Of a DNA stretch of 64,000 nucleotides, positions 1 through 11,848 are shown in pieces (position 1 is the first letter of the stretch; every line of letters begins with the position of its first letter). Source of the stretch: Chlamydomonas reinhardtii (Eukaryota; Chlorophyta; Chlorophyceae; Chlamydomonadales; Chlamydomonadaceae); NCBI RefSeq assembly GCF_000002595.2, contig NC_057015.1, positions 2,676,952 to 2,740,951 of the forward strand. The letters are read 5' to 3'. Under the pieces are notes generated by a model. It saw only the letters and a list, made by a program, of their open reading frames with translations. It was not told the DNA's origin and made no database searches. Made by a program: the position numbers and the translations under genes.

Positions 1-29
1 GGACCTGAGGAGCGAGGCGGGACACGGGT

Positions 30-115
30 GGGGTTGTAAATACCAGCCCAAACTAAACCAAAACCAACGAAAACGGGAGTGCAGGCAGAGGCGTTAGTTG
101 CAAGCGATAATACTT
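30..115 (+). repeat. Introner-like 5' module, copy 1
   Basis: This segment matches 36049-36138 along most of its length and shares its first 35 bases with 50787-50821. The core reads GGGGTTGTAAATACCAGCCC followed by AACTAAACCAAA, and the tail reads GGCAGAGGCGTTAG. The other two copies lie just inside the 5' end of an intron in the same orientation, so this copy probably lies in an intron that ends at the acceptor near 286. Confidence 0.7.
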
Positions 116-286
116 ATGGGGGGGCACACGCGGAAACGCGTCGGAACAGGGGGGCGCATGTGGAGGGACGACAGCGGGGTACACAGGATGTTCCCGGCTA
201 GCCTGCTCGCGTGCCCTTCCTTGGACATGGCGGCCGATGTAAGCTGCTGGGGGCCTGCGACTCAACACGTACATACGTGCGCAGGA

Positions 287-1059
287 TCATCCGCCACGCA
301 GCCAGCGGCGACACGGCCCGACTGGCCCGGTCTGCGGCGCACATGGAGGCGGCGGCGGCGGCCAGGGACTCATCCCCGGAGAGCTCCGATGCGGCGATGG
401 TGGTCGCGCGGCACAGCCAGGGCTACCAACTGTACGCCTCAGCAGGCGCTGCTGGCAGTAGCAGTGCAGGAGTGGCTGGCGAGGGCGGCTGCGCGGCAGT
501 AGCAGCAGCTGCTGCGGACACCGGGGCCGGGGGCCGTGATCTCATCGGCAGTAGCACAGGCGTTAGTGCCGCTGGTGACAGCAGCAGCACTGGGCTAGCC
601 GGCAGCGCGGCAGCCGCGGCGGAGGTTGGCTGGTTGCGGCCGGCAGTGGGCCCGGCGGCAGCGTCGGACGCTGCTGCCGGCAGGGTGGCAGTAGCAGCCA
701 CCGCAGCAGCCCGGCAGGAGGGCACCAGCAGTGAAAAGCAGCTGGGGCTTGGGGTCACTGGGCATGCCTGGCAGGTGCACGCAAGCAGCGGGTCAGGGGC
801 AGCGACGGCTGCGGTGGGGCCTCGAGCGCTCAGTGAGCCTCTTATCAGATCTCCTGGAGGGTCCTGTGGCGATGCGTGCATTCCTGCTGGAGTCGGCCGT
901 GGCGTGCCGCTGTCCAGCTGTGGCATGTCAGACGGTGCCGTGGCCGCGGGGCAACAGCGGCAGGTGGTGAGCGGAAGCACCGCAGCCACGCCGCATTCAC
1001 CAGAGCGGAGCGGCCAGCTGCTGAGCAGGACGCCACCCGGGTTGCGGCTGCGTGCCTAG
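287..1059 (+). CDS. Last exon of an unrecognised low-complexity protein (partial)
   Basis: A frame stays open from an acceptor-like site (ACGTGCGCAG just before 287) to a TAG at 1057-1059. The peptide begins IIRHAASGDTARLARSAAH and is then rich in Ala, Gly and Ser with no motif I recognise, which is typical of the tails of large Chlamydomonas regulatory proteins. The intron just upstream carries an introner-like module. The 5' part of the gene lies outside the window, so neither the function nor the exact acceptor can be fixed. A TGTAA signal follows at 1595. It could also be a long open frame by chance in GC-rich DNA. Confidence 0.45.
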
Positions 1060-1594
1060 CCACTAGCTGGGCAGACAACTACCGTGTTCTAGTACTGCTG
1101 AGCGCTGTGAGTTTGTGTCGCCGTGCGTGTTAGTTTGGTTATTGTGTGTGTGTGAAAAACCCTAAAGCATATGTACTGAGCATGGTGTCAGAGCTTTTGC
1201 GCTGTCTTTGGGATTTGTTGTGAGGTTGTGTGCACACAGTTCAGGTGTCCCGGTGGGATTGGGTCTGGGCGGCTGGACGCCGGCGCTGCTGGTGTCCATA
1301 ACCGACCGGCTGGAAACAGATTCTGTGATTCGATGGCGTGCTCCAGTGATGTACGGTACTTTCGTTGCTGTGTTCAGACGAATTGCTGTTGTTGCCGTGA
1401 TTTCATGATTGACCAGGGCTTGTTGAAGTTTGCTGCTTTGTGCTTACGTATTGCTTTGTGCTTACGGATAGGCACATCACTTGGATGAATAGCCGGCCGG
1501 TGCATGTGCGTGCCGGCGTGTCCCCACGGAGAACTGCACTGAGGGTCGCAGCTGGACGAAAAGGTGCGCGCGGTGAACATTTCGGCCGCGTTGC

Positions 1595-1599
1595 TGTAA
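1595..1599 (+). terminator. TGTAA polyadenylation signal
   Basis: TGTAA is the usual polyadenylation signal of volvocine algae. It lies about 540 bases after the stop of the partial gene on this strand. The stretch 1060-1594 between them looks like 3' UTR and shows no coding signal. Confidence 0.4.
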
Positions 1600-1833
1600 A
1601 TTGAGGCTCGTAATTGACGTACTTAAACCCTGGTAAGACCGGCACAGCTGCTGTGCCGCACTGCTGTACGCACGTGGTTAGGTCACTGATGTACTGATAT
1701 GGCTGGCAGGCTCTGCACCCACTGTGAGCTGATACGAGCAGAATGACGCAATGGGACGCAATGCCGTCTCCGCAGACCGGCAGACGGCATTGCTTCAAGG
1801 TGCCACGACCAGTTGATCACCATTGCAACATTA

Positions 1834-1861
1834 ACGGGCGGGCGGGCGGGCGGGCGGGCGC
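1834..1861. repeat. (GGGC)n tetranucleotide repeat
   Basis: About seven tandem GGGC units lie in the spacer between the convergent 3' ends of the partial gene and the CCR4-like gene. I see no gene in 1600-2229. Confidence 0.9.
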
Positions 1862-2094
1862 ATTAGCCAAGCAGTGTATGTTGTCCAGCCGGCGTGTATG
1901 GCAGGGCTCGACGCGGCAGCCGCTGCACCCTACGGGACTTCACCAACCTGCCTTAACATTTAACACTGTCCCATCGCACACTCTCCTCAGTCCTCACTAC
2001 CGCCCCAGCGTGCGGCACCAGCCACTACCGATCACCTCCAGTCCTCCATCCACGTCAGCAATCATGATGGCGCATGCCGGCATCTGCTCCGCCG

Positions 2095-2095
<1 letters not shown>

Positions 2096-2184
<89 letters not shown>
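2096..2184. repeat. (AC)n microsatellite
   Basis: An almost perfect AC dinucleotide run of about 90 bases in the intergenic spacer. It creates artificial poly-(His-Thr) and poly-(Val-Cys) open frames that are not genes. Confidence 0.98.
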
Positions 2185-2187
<3 letters not shown>

Positions 2188-2229
2188 CACACACACACAT
2201 GTATCACACCAATACACACCTGCTCTTGT

Positions 2230-2234
2230 TTACA
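2230..2234 (-). terminator. TGTAA polyadenylation signal of the CCR4-like gene
   Basis: TTACA on the plus strand reads TGTAA on the minus strand about 110 bases past the stop at 2343, a suitable distance for a short 3' UTR. Confidence 0.5.
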
Positions 2235-2342
2235 CCGTTGCTGCATGTCCAGCTGTTCGGCTAAGAGCGGAACACACCCCCACACCCACGCCCCAAACCC
2301 GAGCTCCCACACCTTAAATTCGAGGGTCCCACCTTGTAACGT

Positions 2343-5300
2343 TCACCGCAGACCCAGCACCACGGCGAGCGACAGATGGTCCGAGGGAAACACTTCATTG
2401 GGGATGGGCGGGAAGGGCACGTCCATGGGGTCCCTCACACCCGGGTACGTGCCGGCTGCCTCGCCCTTTCCCCCACCCGCGCCGCCCCTGCCCGGATCCC
2501 CCCGGGGCGCCTCCTCGCCCGAGCTGTGCTCGTACGGCAGCTCTAGGGTGCGCAGCACGTCAAAGTGCCGCGGGCTGACGAAGATATAGTCCAGGCAGCC
2601 CGCGAAGTTGTTGGTGCGCGTGGTGAGCGGCGGGTCCCTGCAGCGGGGCGAGGCCAGGTAGGGTGTTGTGTGCTTCGCTAGCCAGTAGCCAGTCCACGCA
2701 ACAGATGTGACAAAGCCCCCGGGCGGGTAAGGTCGCACCCCACGCCAGGAGCAACGCCCACATCCCGGTCTCATCATCCGGGTGCGTGCAAGCCAGCAGG
2801 TCCAGTGCGCGGCCTCGCACTGTTTGTGCGCCCGTGTGCGCCCGATGGCCGCTGTGGGCGGAGCGCCGTCCTTCAACGCCCGAACAATCTGGCACGCATA
2901 ACGACCTCTTCATAAGCGTTCCTGCTGCAGCCGCAATATATTATTATCGTACTCACATGCCGTGCGCCACGACGTAGCTGGACGCCAGCTGGATGCCGGA
3001 GGTGGTGAGCGGCTGCCCCTTGAAGTCGGCGTTGGCTGCCTCGCCGGGCCGGCGCCGGCTGGCGGGGTGGTCGGGGTGGCTGGGCGGCAGGCTGCCGCGA
3101 GTGAGCAGCGCATACACACCGCTAGCCTGCCCGTCACGCGGCAGCTGTGGGAGTGGGGGTGGACGGCAGACAGGGAGAACGGGTGAATGAGGACAGAGGT
3201 CAATGAAGGGTTGCGCAGGGTAGGGACGTAGAAGGAACTTGGTCATGGGTGCGGCAGCCCTTGTCGGTAGCTGTGATTGGGTCCCGTTGCCGTCACCCAG
3301 GCTGCTCATACCCACCGCACATGCCATGAACACACCAGGTACTAGCACTCCCGGCCCCGGCCCCGCGCCCCCACCCCGCGCCCCCACCCCCGCGCCCCCA
3401 GCCCTGGCGAGTCCCCCGCTGACCTTGGGGTCAAACACGTCGGGCACGCGCTTGCACGCCACGCTGTTGAAGTCGCCGCCCAGCACCACCGGCACCGAGC
3501 TGGGCGCGTCGGGGCCCACGTGGCGCGTCAGGAACCCCGCCATCTCGCTGCACAACACGGTGGCCTGTCGGGCAGACGAGATAATGGTTGGGAATTGTGT
3601 GGCGTGTGGTGCTGTGTGGCCTCAGTTCACCAAATGCCTGCACAGTGCAAACCGCGTCGTGATTTGCGCGAGCGCGTTCACCTCACCTGGAAAGCCTTGA
3701 CATCCGCAAAGGCAGGATTCCTGTCGGCAAGAGGCATGCACAGCCGACGGGTCTCGACCGGCTACACGCCATTTCTGTTCATGCGCTGCCCGATCCACTC
3801 CACGCTGGCGCGTACCGTGTTGCGCCTATGAAGTGCCGCCTTCGCTCCGGCCACAAAGCCCTGCCCCAACGCCAAAGGGCGGCCCCTACATGCCCTGTGC
3901 TCTTACCAGAACAGGTGCGTGCACGCCGCAAGCAGCTGCCGCTTGCTGGCACGGTGCCGCAGCAGGGCCAAGATGGCGCCCTCTTGCCGCTTCTTGAACA
4001 TGCTCCTGCAACACCGCACACACACAGACACACATAGATTGTGCACACACCGCATAGGCAGCAAAGTTAAAGCTGACGACCTCCGCTTGGCCCTAACCAC
4101 ATTATGCGAGTCAAGTGCAGCGGGAGACCTTCTCGCCGCCCTAGCTCGGTATTGCTTCAGGAGCGGCGGCCCAAGCACCACCAGTGCGGCAACACGCTTG
4201 CTAGCCCCTGCACCCGCCCAACCCAGCACACACCAGAACTCATTGCTGCGACCTCTCCCGCTCGTGCTAGCCCCGCCGCCGCCGTTGCCGCTGCCACTCG
4301 CCGCTGCCCGCCGCTCCTCCTCCTCGTCCGATGAGTCCTCACTGCCTGATCCAGACGCCCCTCTTGCCTTCGACCCTGATCTCCGTTCCCGTTTCCGGCT
4401 GTTGGCAGCTTCCGCATTGCCGGACGTCGACGCCACAGGGGCTTCTGCTGCCGCCTGCGGCGCGTCCGAGTCCACCACTGCCCCCACCTCCGATCCGCTT
4501 GCTCTCCCGCTGCCTACCGTATCCGCTGCCGCCGTAACTGCTGCCACTACTGCTGCCGCTGCGCCTACGGCCGAAGGCTCTTCCGCGTCCGCGAGCGAGG
4601 CCAAGGCCGACCCCGGCGCAGGCGGGCTGGTGGGCACCGAGTTGAACAGGAACGAGTGCTGCTGCTCGAGGTCAAAAACCTGCAGGAGCAGCACAACCCG
4701 CCAGGAAGCACAATGGTTTAAGGCATGTCCGTGTTGGCATTCATAATGAACCCAGCCCAAGCCTCAGTCCACTACGCGCCTCCTTGGGGGAATCATTTAC
4801 CAGTCACCCACGCCGCCCCTGACCTTCCCCTGCTCCCCACACGTCCCCACCTCAGTCCGGTAGAACAGTGCCACCCCCTCGGGCGGGCCGTGCACGCTGT
4901 CTCCGTACTGCCGGGGCAGGTAGTGGCCGCGGTAGCCGCGAGCCGCCAGCCAGGGCTGCAGCTCGCCCGCGAACACCTGCGCCTCCACCTCCTGTGCGGG
5001 CGCGGCAAAGTGTTGGGAACTTGGGATGGGAGTCAAGGCACTAGGCAGCAGACAGGCGCTGCGGCCGCCAGCGGCGGGTTGCGTGGCAGCCATGCTGGGC
5101 GCGCGCTGTGGGCGCGAGCTGTGTGCGCGAATATGACGTGCGTTGTTGGCACGCATGAAACCCGCTGGAGTGAGGTCCACAACCACCCTTAGATGCCGGG
5201 CCGCCGCACCTGCAGGCAGATGATGTCGCTGCTGTAGGACTCGATCTCCTGCAGGATACGCTCGCGGCGGGAGTCCCAGGTCAGGTGCTGCGGTGGGCAG

Positions 5301-5971
5301 TAGCCGTGCCACCTGCGCGCGGCGTGGCGTGGCGGGGCATGTGTGCCGACGTGTGCGTGTCAGCAGGGACAGGCACGGTAGCACAAATGGGGGCCGGGGG
5401 AGAGCGTTAAGCAGGAGCAAGCGCTGCTGCCAGGGCTGATTGCGCCCGACGTGCTCCCAGTCCTTGACCCGTTTCAGTTCCATCTGTAGCCATGCTGGCA
5501 CTCGTGTGCACCAGTTCATCTAAGCTTTGGCCCCATGCCAAGAGTGACCAGCTGCACACCGCGGCACACGCCAGACGCCTCCTTGCTCTCCGCCCGTGAG
5601 ACGCCAGCCCCAGACCCTGGCCCGGCTTGTGGACCTCTCGCACACACAAACACACGCTGAACTCTACTCCCCCCTTCAGGTCCCCATGCCTGCATGATTT
5701 GCGCCTACTTCTGCTCCCCTGTGGCGGGCCCCGGCACGTCGTGAGACCGGAGCCTGCCCCGCCACAGCCACAACACCCTGTCCATCACGTACCCTCCGCG
5801 GGCGTATTTGTCCGCTAGTAGGTTGTACGTCATGGCTGTCAGTGTGTGGCGCGGCGCCTTTGCTGCTCCTGATGCCGCCACCACAACCGTCCGCGGTGGC
5901 TGAGACCACGCCCGCCCCAACATTTCTTCGTTTGGTTTGCTCCAAATGGTTATCTCATTATGGTGAGTCAC
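2343..5971 (-). CDS. CCR4/Angel-type endonuclease/exonuclease/phosphatase-fold protein
   Basis: Nine exons join in phase (5971-5793, 5312-5210, 4991-4851, 4679-4234, 4005-3907, 3720-3687, 3564-3424, 3144-2957, 2637-2343) to a 541-residue protein. The catalytic landmarks of the EEP fold used by CCR4, Angel, nocturnin and PDE12 are all present: [11 protein letters not shown] (from residue 47), LQEVE with the metal-binding Glu (about 93-97), GGDFNS (363-368), LDYIFVSP, and a terminal PSDHLSLAV with Asp530/His531. By family it should remove 3' poly(A) or a related 3' nucleotide. Exon 4 inserts over 100 residues of Ala/Ser/Glu-rich sequence into the domain. There are no LRRs of yeast Ccr4 type. 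The first 46 residues are basic and could be a targeting peptide. It is transcribed away from the Sec14-like gene. Substrate and the exact subfamily are not decidable here. Confidence 0.88.
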
Positions 5972-6237
5972 AATTCATTGCTAGCTCAACAATCTGTCAC
6001 AGCACAAGAGTTCAATGAGTTCAATGGTGGGGAGTCGTTCGATTCACTGCTTCAGTTACATACTTGCAGTTTACCAGCAGCTACCATATTTAATAAACTA
6101 ACAAGAGCTTAGATAGCGCCTCTGGTCGCAGCTATCTTTTCAAGCAATCGCATTCCCTCCGCCGCGTTACCTTCAAGCTTGCATTGCCCTTTTTCTCACC
6201 TCTTGTTTACAACGCGACCAGGGCGACCTAAGCAGGA
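5972..6237. promoter_or_regulatory. Shared divergent promoter region (CCR4-like / Sec14-like)
   Basis: The start codons of two genes point away from each other across 266 bases. The middle of the spacer (about 5985-6110) is clearly more AT-rich than the surroundings and includes ATATTTAATAAAC. That both genes use it as a promoter is inferred from layout alone. Confidence 0.45.
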
Positions 6238-8986
6238 ATGGCTGATGCGCGCGCAGTTGTCGCGGCAGCTCCGCCCGAGCTATTGGAGAGCGTCCGCAAG
6301 GAGATTCGTGGCTTTGGGGATGTAGCAGAAGATGTCATCACTGAGCAGTGCGATGACGCCACGATCCAGCGGTACTTGCGCGCACGGAATGGGAACGTGC
6401 ATAAAGCGGCGAAGCTCCTTCACGGCACGCTGCTCTGGCGCAAGGAGTTTAAGACGGGTGAGTGCCGAGACTGCACCCCTTATGCGGGCTCGCCAGCTTA
6501 GGCCCGCTGAGGGGGTGAAGGCCTGCTGATCATCAACCGCTGTGCGTGGCGGAGCCCGACACGCCGCACCAGCAAACGTCCATAGCTGCTCCACGGCTCA
6601 TCTTGTATACACAAGAGGGCTTGGTGAGTGCCGTCACTGCGAGGTCTAGCAGCGGACTCTCAGGGCGCGTCCTGAGAGCGACCACGATGGCTGCCCCACG
6701 CCCCCTCCTCCAGCAACCAACGCTCGCAGCCCCTCGCGGCTTCCCCCAGCCCGACAACGAGCACGCAACCCGCCAGCCTGGACTGCAGCACCCGCGACAT
6801 CCCCGTTTACTTCCCCGCACACACCGCCTGACGTGTGCTGCCTGGCCCTGGCGGCCCGGTCCTACGCACTGGACCTACAGCCGCGCCCCCTCAACCCCAC
6901 CTCACACTCCCCTCGCCGCCACAGACACGCTCACCATTGGCGAGTTCGACGGCCGCACCCTCAGCAGCGGCCGCATGTACATCGCCGGCAATGACACCTC
7001 GGGCAAAAGTATCCTGGTGAGCGACCCGGCGTGACGCGTGTATGACACCCTAGGCCCTGTTTGTTGGGACTAGTGAGGGGGGCTGTGACGCAAAACGCCT
7101 CGTCTGGTCCCGCCGCCCCCGTCCCCACACCATTGCCCGGTGCGCCCCTTATGGAAAGCATGCCAGCCGTCCACCCCACACCCACCGCCTGCGCGGTCCA
7201 GCATGGCCTTCTTCTGACCAGGAACCCACCCCGGTACCCCACACATCCCCCTCCCTCCTTCACCCCCCGCCCCACCACGCACCCACCCAACCACGCACAC
7301 CCTCTCTCACAGGTGACCCGCAAGCGCAGTGACGCCTTCCAGGCCGGTGAGTTCACGTCCTACCTGCGCTACCTGGTGTTCACACTGGAGACCGGCGTGA
7401 GGGCCATGAAGGACGGACAGGACAAGTGGTGAGGGGGAAGGAGCAGAGGGTGTTGGGGTTGGCGGGGGGGGGGGGGGGGCGCAGTGGGGGTGGTGAGTGG
7501 GTGGAGGGGACAGGAGGTGCCCAAGAGTTGGGATGGGTGTCAGGAGCGGTGTTGACGGGGCCGAACGGATACGGGCCGGAGAAGAGGAAGGAGGGCTTGA
7601 GAGAGCAGGTAGGAGCAGGGGATAGGAAGGGCGAGGAGTCCTTGCACGCAGTTAGTAATCCTCATGCCTGTGTGTGAACTATCAGGGTGTGGCTGATGGA
7701 CATGCGCGGCTACTCACGTGCCAACTCGCCGCCGCTGGGTGAGTCAGCACTCAGCCGCAGCAACAGGACTGCCTGTGACTTGCGGCAACGTGGTGTGCTC
7801 ATGTGCGCCAGCCCATTGCATCAGAAATATAAAACCGCGCCGCATAACACTTTATGGATTGCCCCTTGCTGCGCCGCAACATGGCTCATGTAGGCGTGTC
7901 TATGGCCACGCTGCGCATTCTCGCGGACCACTTCCCGGTACGTAGGCACCCACCTGTTTGAGCCGAGTGCTGTCGGGCTGGGTGGACCGTGCGCGTGTGC
8001 TGCTTGGTATGGCCGTTGTCCGCCGCCAAATTGCGCCTGCACGGCGGCAGTCCTAGCAGCTGTTACGGGGTCCGAGCGCACAAACCTCTTCTATTCCGCA
8101 ACGGCCTCAACGGCTTGACGCTTATGCACACACCTTCATTACTAATGCCGCAGGAGCGCCTGCACCGCTGCTTCTTCATCGACGCCCCGGGCATCTTCTC
8201 ATTCCTGTTCAACGCGCTGTGGCCCTTCATCGACCCGGTGGGCGTGCAAGCCGACGAACACGTGCTCGTCAATGCGATATCCGCGCCGGACTCTTGGCTG
8301 GGTCTGTGGGCTCTACGCTTGCTTGCTTGCGCCCCAACGTGCATGCTTGGCTTATATGCCTTCCATGCGCGGTGTGCAGGTCACGCGGCAGAAGATTGTG
8401 TTCATCAACACCAAGGACTACAGCAAGCAGGTAGGGCGAGTGCGCCTGAGGCGTCAAGAGCAGCCGCTACGGAAGTCAGCACGATGACCCGCAGACCCAA
8501 ATGGACGTCGCCTAACCCGCTACTTCTTCGGCCCTGTCCCGCTGTGTGTGTGTCTGTGCGTATCGTCCAGATCGACGCCGTGAACGCGGCGGGCTCCGAT
8601 GGGGCGGCGCGCGAGGCGGCGCTGCAGGAGGCCGCCAAGCCCGCGGAGCCGGACGCATTCGACAAGTGCGTGCGGGGCAGCGAGTTGGACAACTGGAAAC
8701 AGGGCGTGGAAACAGGGTTTTGAGAAACGTTCCCCTGCTGTGAAAGGTCTACGGGGCTGGGAGCGAGGGTGTGCCCGCACCCCCAGCCCGTAGAACCATG
8801 CTGAGCTGACTCCCGTGGCTGACTCCCGTCTGGGCCGCACTGACGTCCCCATCCACCTTCGCCTAACTGGTCATGCCTGGGCCCCTCCCCCGCTCCCTCC
8901 CTCCCCGCAGCTACCTGCGCTGGTACTGCTCCCAGTACGACGAGGCTGAGTACCGCAAACTGCTGGCGGCCGTGGGCTGGCAGTGA
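6238..8986 (+). CDS. Sec14-like CRAL-TRIO lipid-binding protein
   Basis: Nine exons (6238-6457, 6925-7016, 7313-7428, 7686-7738, 7894-7937, 8154-8237, 8380-8430, 8571-8665, 8911-8986) give a 276-residue protein. The N-terminal CRAL-TRIO-N segment contains IQRYLRARNGNVHKAAKLL and a TLLWRKEF match to the family's usual W-R turn. The lipid-binding core has WLMDMRGYS, LADHFPERLHRCFFIDAPG and FSFLFNALWPFIDP, which follow the Sec14 pattern (YPERL, NAP, F..W..V.PF..). It ends WYCSQYDEAEYRKLLAAVGWQ-like after a D-N junction made by splicing. The family carries phosphatidylinositol, phosphatidylcholine or related lipids between membranes. There is no GOLD or nodulin domain and no signal peptide, so a cytosolic single-domain form is likely. 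The ligand is unknown. Confidence 0.92.
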
Positions 8987-10174
8987 AAGTAACGTGCGTG
9001 GCATGAGCCGTGCCTGGCAGCTTGCCTGTGCGGCCTGTCCATACAATGCAGTTTAAAGGGTGACTGCTTGCGGTGCAGCCGCGATTTGTGTGTCACACCT
9101 GCACAGTTCAGAGTCATATGCAAACCATTATTTATCACGGGGTGTTTTGGGGGAAGAGTAGAAGTGAAGGTGTTGGAAGGGAGACACCGGGTGGAAGGAG
9201 CGAAGAACTTGCCATGCCTGTAGGTGAAGACTTGGGGTCTTGTGTGTGGCTGTTGCGCTGCCTCGGTACATAACAGCGTGCTTATGTTGGAAATATGCAG
9301 GGCTGGGGTGGGCACCGCATGGGCTTGGGATAGGCTGGCCCAGTTCGGGGGAGATTCGTGGCCGGGGGGCGAACGGGAAGGCTCGACCACCCACGGCGCT
9401 TTCGAGGTGTGATACCATATGGTATTTTGGCAAGCATTGCACATGAACCAAAGGTTACTGTACTGAGTAGCATTATGATGCTGGCGAAACGCATGGGCCG
9501 ACGGTTGGCCGCGGTTAGAAGATGTCGTGAGCGGAGGGTGCGGAGGGAGTACCACGAGACAAGAGGCACATGCGGCCATTTAGGACGCGGCTGGACATGC
9601 CGCCGGTGTTCAGAACACGCCGTACAGGGTATTTCATGATAGCGGTATTTTCCAGGGCGGTCGCTGTATCCGGCCTTACAGCAATCAAACGCCGACATGC
9701 GCACACAGAATCGAGGGGGTTTCACGCATCTTGTAACACAATGCCGGGCTGGCACGGGCTCTTCATCTGCTTGGTGATACGCAGCACAACAGCGTGCGCG
9801 GCTGTGTTAAGGGAAACTCGGAAAGGCAGCAGCAGCCTTGGCTTTCGCCATGTTTGGCCGGCGCTGCTTGGGTGGGGTTGGAATCAGGCCGCGCAAGCAA
9901 CTCCATCAAATTTACGCCTCTGTATCAGATGTGGAGTGTACTCGCGGAGGCAGCGGATCAGCTAGCGGTGAGCCAGGGTGGGGCCAGTGGGTGGGGCCAG
10001 CAACCGCTTTGCCAGCTTTGGAACCCAAACTCCATGCGGACAGCTGCTGAAAGCCGGGTCCGTTTCAGAAAAGCTCGCAAAGCTTTATCTGATATAGAAT
10101 TCATGGTAGAATTAATGTAACTTTCTTCCCCGCCCTAGGTAGCAGAACCCAGACTTCTGGACCGACTTCGCAAA
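8987..10174. other. 3' UTR of Sec14-like gene and spacer
   Basis: No gene is supported here. A TGTAA at 9732-9736 may end the Sec14-like transcript, which would give a long 3' UTR of about 750 bases. The remaining roughly 440 bases should hold the promoter and leader of the next gene, with AT-rich sequence around 10075-10125. Confidence 0.5.
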
Positions 10175-10824
10175 ATGGCGAGGGTCGCGAGTGGACGCGC
10201 GTTTGACATTGAGAATGTTGACCCTGCGACCGGTCTGCTGAGTACGCTTCGGAACTCCACGAACGGCGCCCCCCAGTTGAAGAAGGCCTCGGCGACCGTC
10301 GATGCTCGGGCGCCCTTCTCGGAGCTTACGGGGCTGTTCCAGGTGCGCACTGCGTTGAAGGGCTGCGTTACTATTATAAACCCTCGGAAGCTGACTTGGG
10401 GGTGTCGCGTGAACTATGCGCGTTGGCACAGGGTCAAAGCCAGGAGGCGCCCCTTGCGCAGGCTCCGCTTGTCTTCCCGGTAAGTCACCAAGGTCAACGC
10501 CTACGTGTGCCGTATTTGGTGGTGGTATCAGTTCGTGAGGCTGACTTGGCTGGGTTCCTGAAAAGTCCCTTCTCGTTCCCACTTCAGGCGCCGGCCGCGG
10601 CTACGAAGGACAAGGCGTCGTCGAGCCTCTTCGGCTGCTCCCTGAACGGTCAGTGCATCATAGTTGTTTTGCTGTCATTCCGGGAGGCGTCTAAGTCCAG
10701 CTTCGCTTTGGTCTGGTGTTGACGGCGTTCTCCTTGCGCTTTCGCTCACCTTCGCGCAGGCACCTGGGCGCCTGTCGAGTCCGCGCCGTCAGCCTCGACT
10801 TCTTACCTGCGCAAGATGCGCTAA
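10175..10824 (+). CDS. Unrecognised 97-residue protein
   Basis: Three exons (10175-10342, 10588-10648, 10760-10824) with good GT-AG sites join in frame and stop at TAA. The peptide starts MARVASGRAFDIENVDP, has a middle DARAPFSELTGLFQ, and ends ASTSYLRKMR. It is basic, Ser/Ala-rich, probably disordered, and has no membrane segment or signal peptide. I do not recognise a family. The consistent phases and ordinary codon use support it being a real gene. A TGTAA lies at 11658. PFSELTGLF faintly recalls the P-L-x-x-L-T-N motif of some cell-cycle proteins, but that is only a resemblance. Confidence 0.65.
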
Positions 10825-11848
10825 CCCGCAGACCAACTATTTAGGCCGTGCGTCAGGGGGCGCAAACCCCCACCTTGGGCGCCTGAACTCCGGCACATGC
10901 CTGTAGGGCCGTGCTCTACCGGCCGCAAGCTGCTAGGTTGCCTGGGGTGGCGCACGGGACACTATGGTTGCGGTTGGCATACAGGAACGCCACTGCGTGT
11001 CAAGGCCCCCGGGATAGGGTTTGGTGGGTAACGCGGCTTGATGGCCGTGCGTGCACCATTTATTCGGGTTCAGTTGGCCGTAGCCAGGCGTCAGTTGATA
11101 CGTCCGTTAGAGATTACAGATGCCGCCGCTGGACGATGATAGTGTCATAGACAGTTATCGGTTGTTCGCGTACTTCGCATCAGTGACACTGTCCTTTTCT
11201 CGAACCAGATGCCGTGGTGCCCCACTCATGCCGGTGCGACCAGTACTTTTGTGTCCCAAACATGGGCGCACCGCTGGTGCAACCCATAACCATACTTCCA
11301 TGTCCAATGCCCCCGATGTGGGCCAATTCGATGCTGCGAACCTGCATTCGAAGTTTGGAGTAATGCGTGCCATGCCCGCAACTGATTGGGGGCTTTGATG
11401 TTACCAGGTGTTGCGCGGGTGTTTTGGCAACACGTGACGTATTCGATACATTCGATGTTTATGTACAGGCTGGAGAAGGTCCCTAGGACTTCATGATATG
11501 ATGGGGCCACGACGCCATGTGCTGTTCCGGGCATACCCGCACGCCGCAAGCGGCGGCCAAATAAATCCATAAAGTTCCATAACACTGTGCCCAATCCAAG
11601 GCCCAACCCACATAAGAAGGGGGCTGTTGGCCAGTAGTGCCGTGTGTACATTCACGTTGTAACATCCTGCCAAAAGATGCAAGGGCACACCCGGGGATGA
11701 CCATGCACTCGCCAATGCGACCCAAATCAGTTTAACCAGCCGATGAACACGAGGTACTATCACCCGGGAGAGCGTTCGTTCTCTCAAAGATCACTTGTAC
11801 TCCTCGCCACGTGCATTGCAGGCACGCTACGACATTCATGGAAAGTGC
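10825..11848. other. Convergent spacer and 3' UTRs
   Basis: No coding signal on either strand. It separates the 3' ends of the 97-residue gene (+) and the ARF-like fusion gene (-). TGTAA at 11658-11662 on the plus strand and TTACA at 11114-11118 (TGTAA on the minus strand) are candidate signals. If both are used, the two transcripts overlap by several hundred bases. Confidence 0.45.

Noticed and set aside
1997-2589. Open frames of His-Thr and Val-Cys repeats on both strands
   Set aside because: They are artefacts of the AC dinucleotide array and have no flanking exons. The same applies to frames at 27387-28253, 43748-44113 and 44286-44718.
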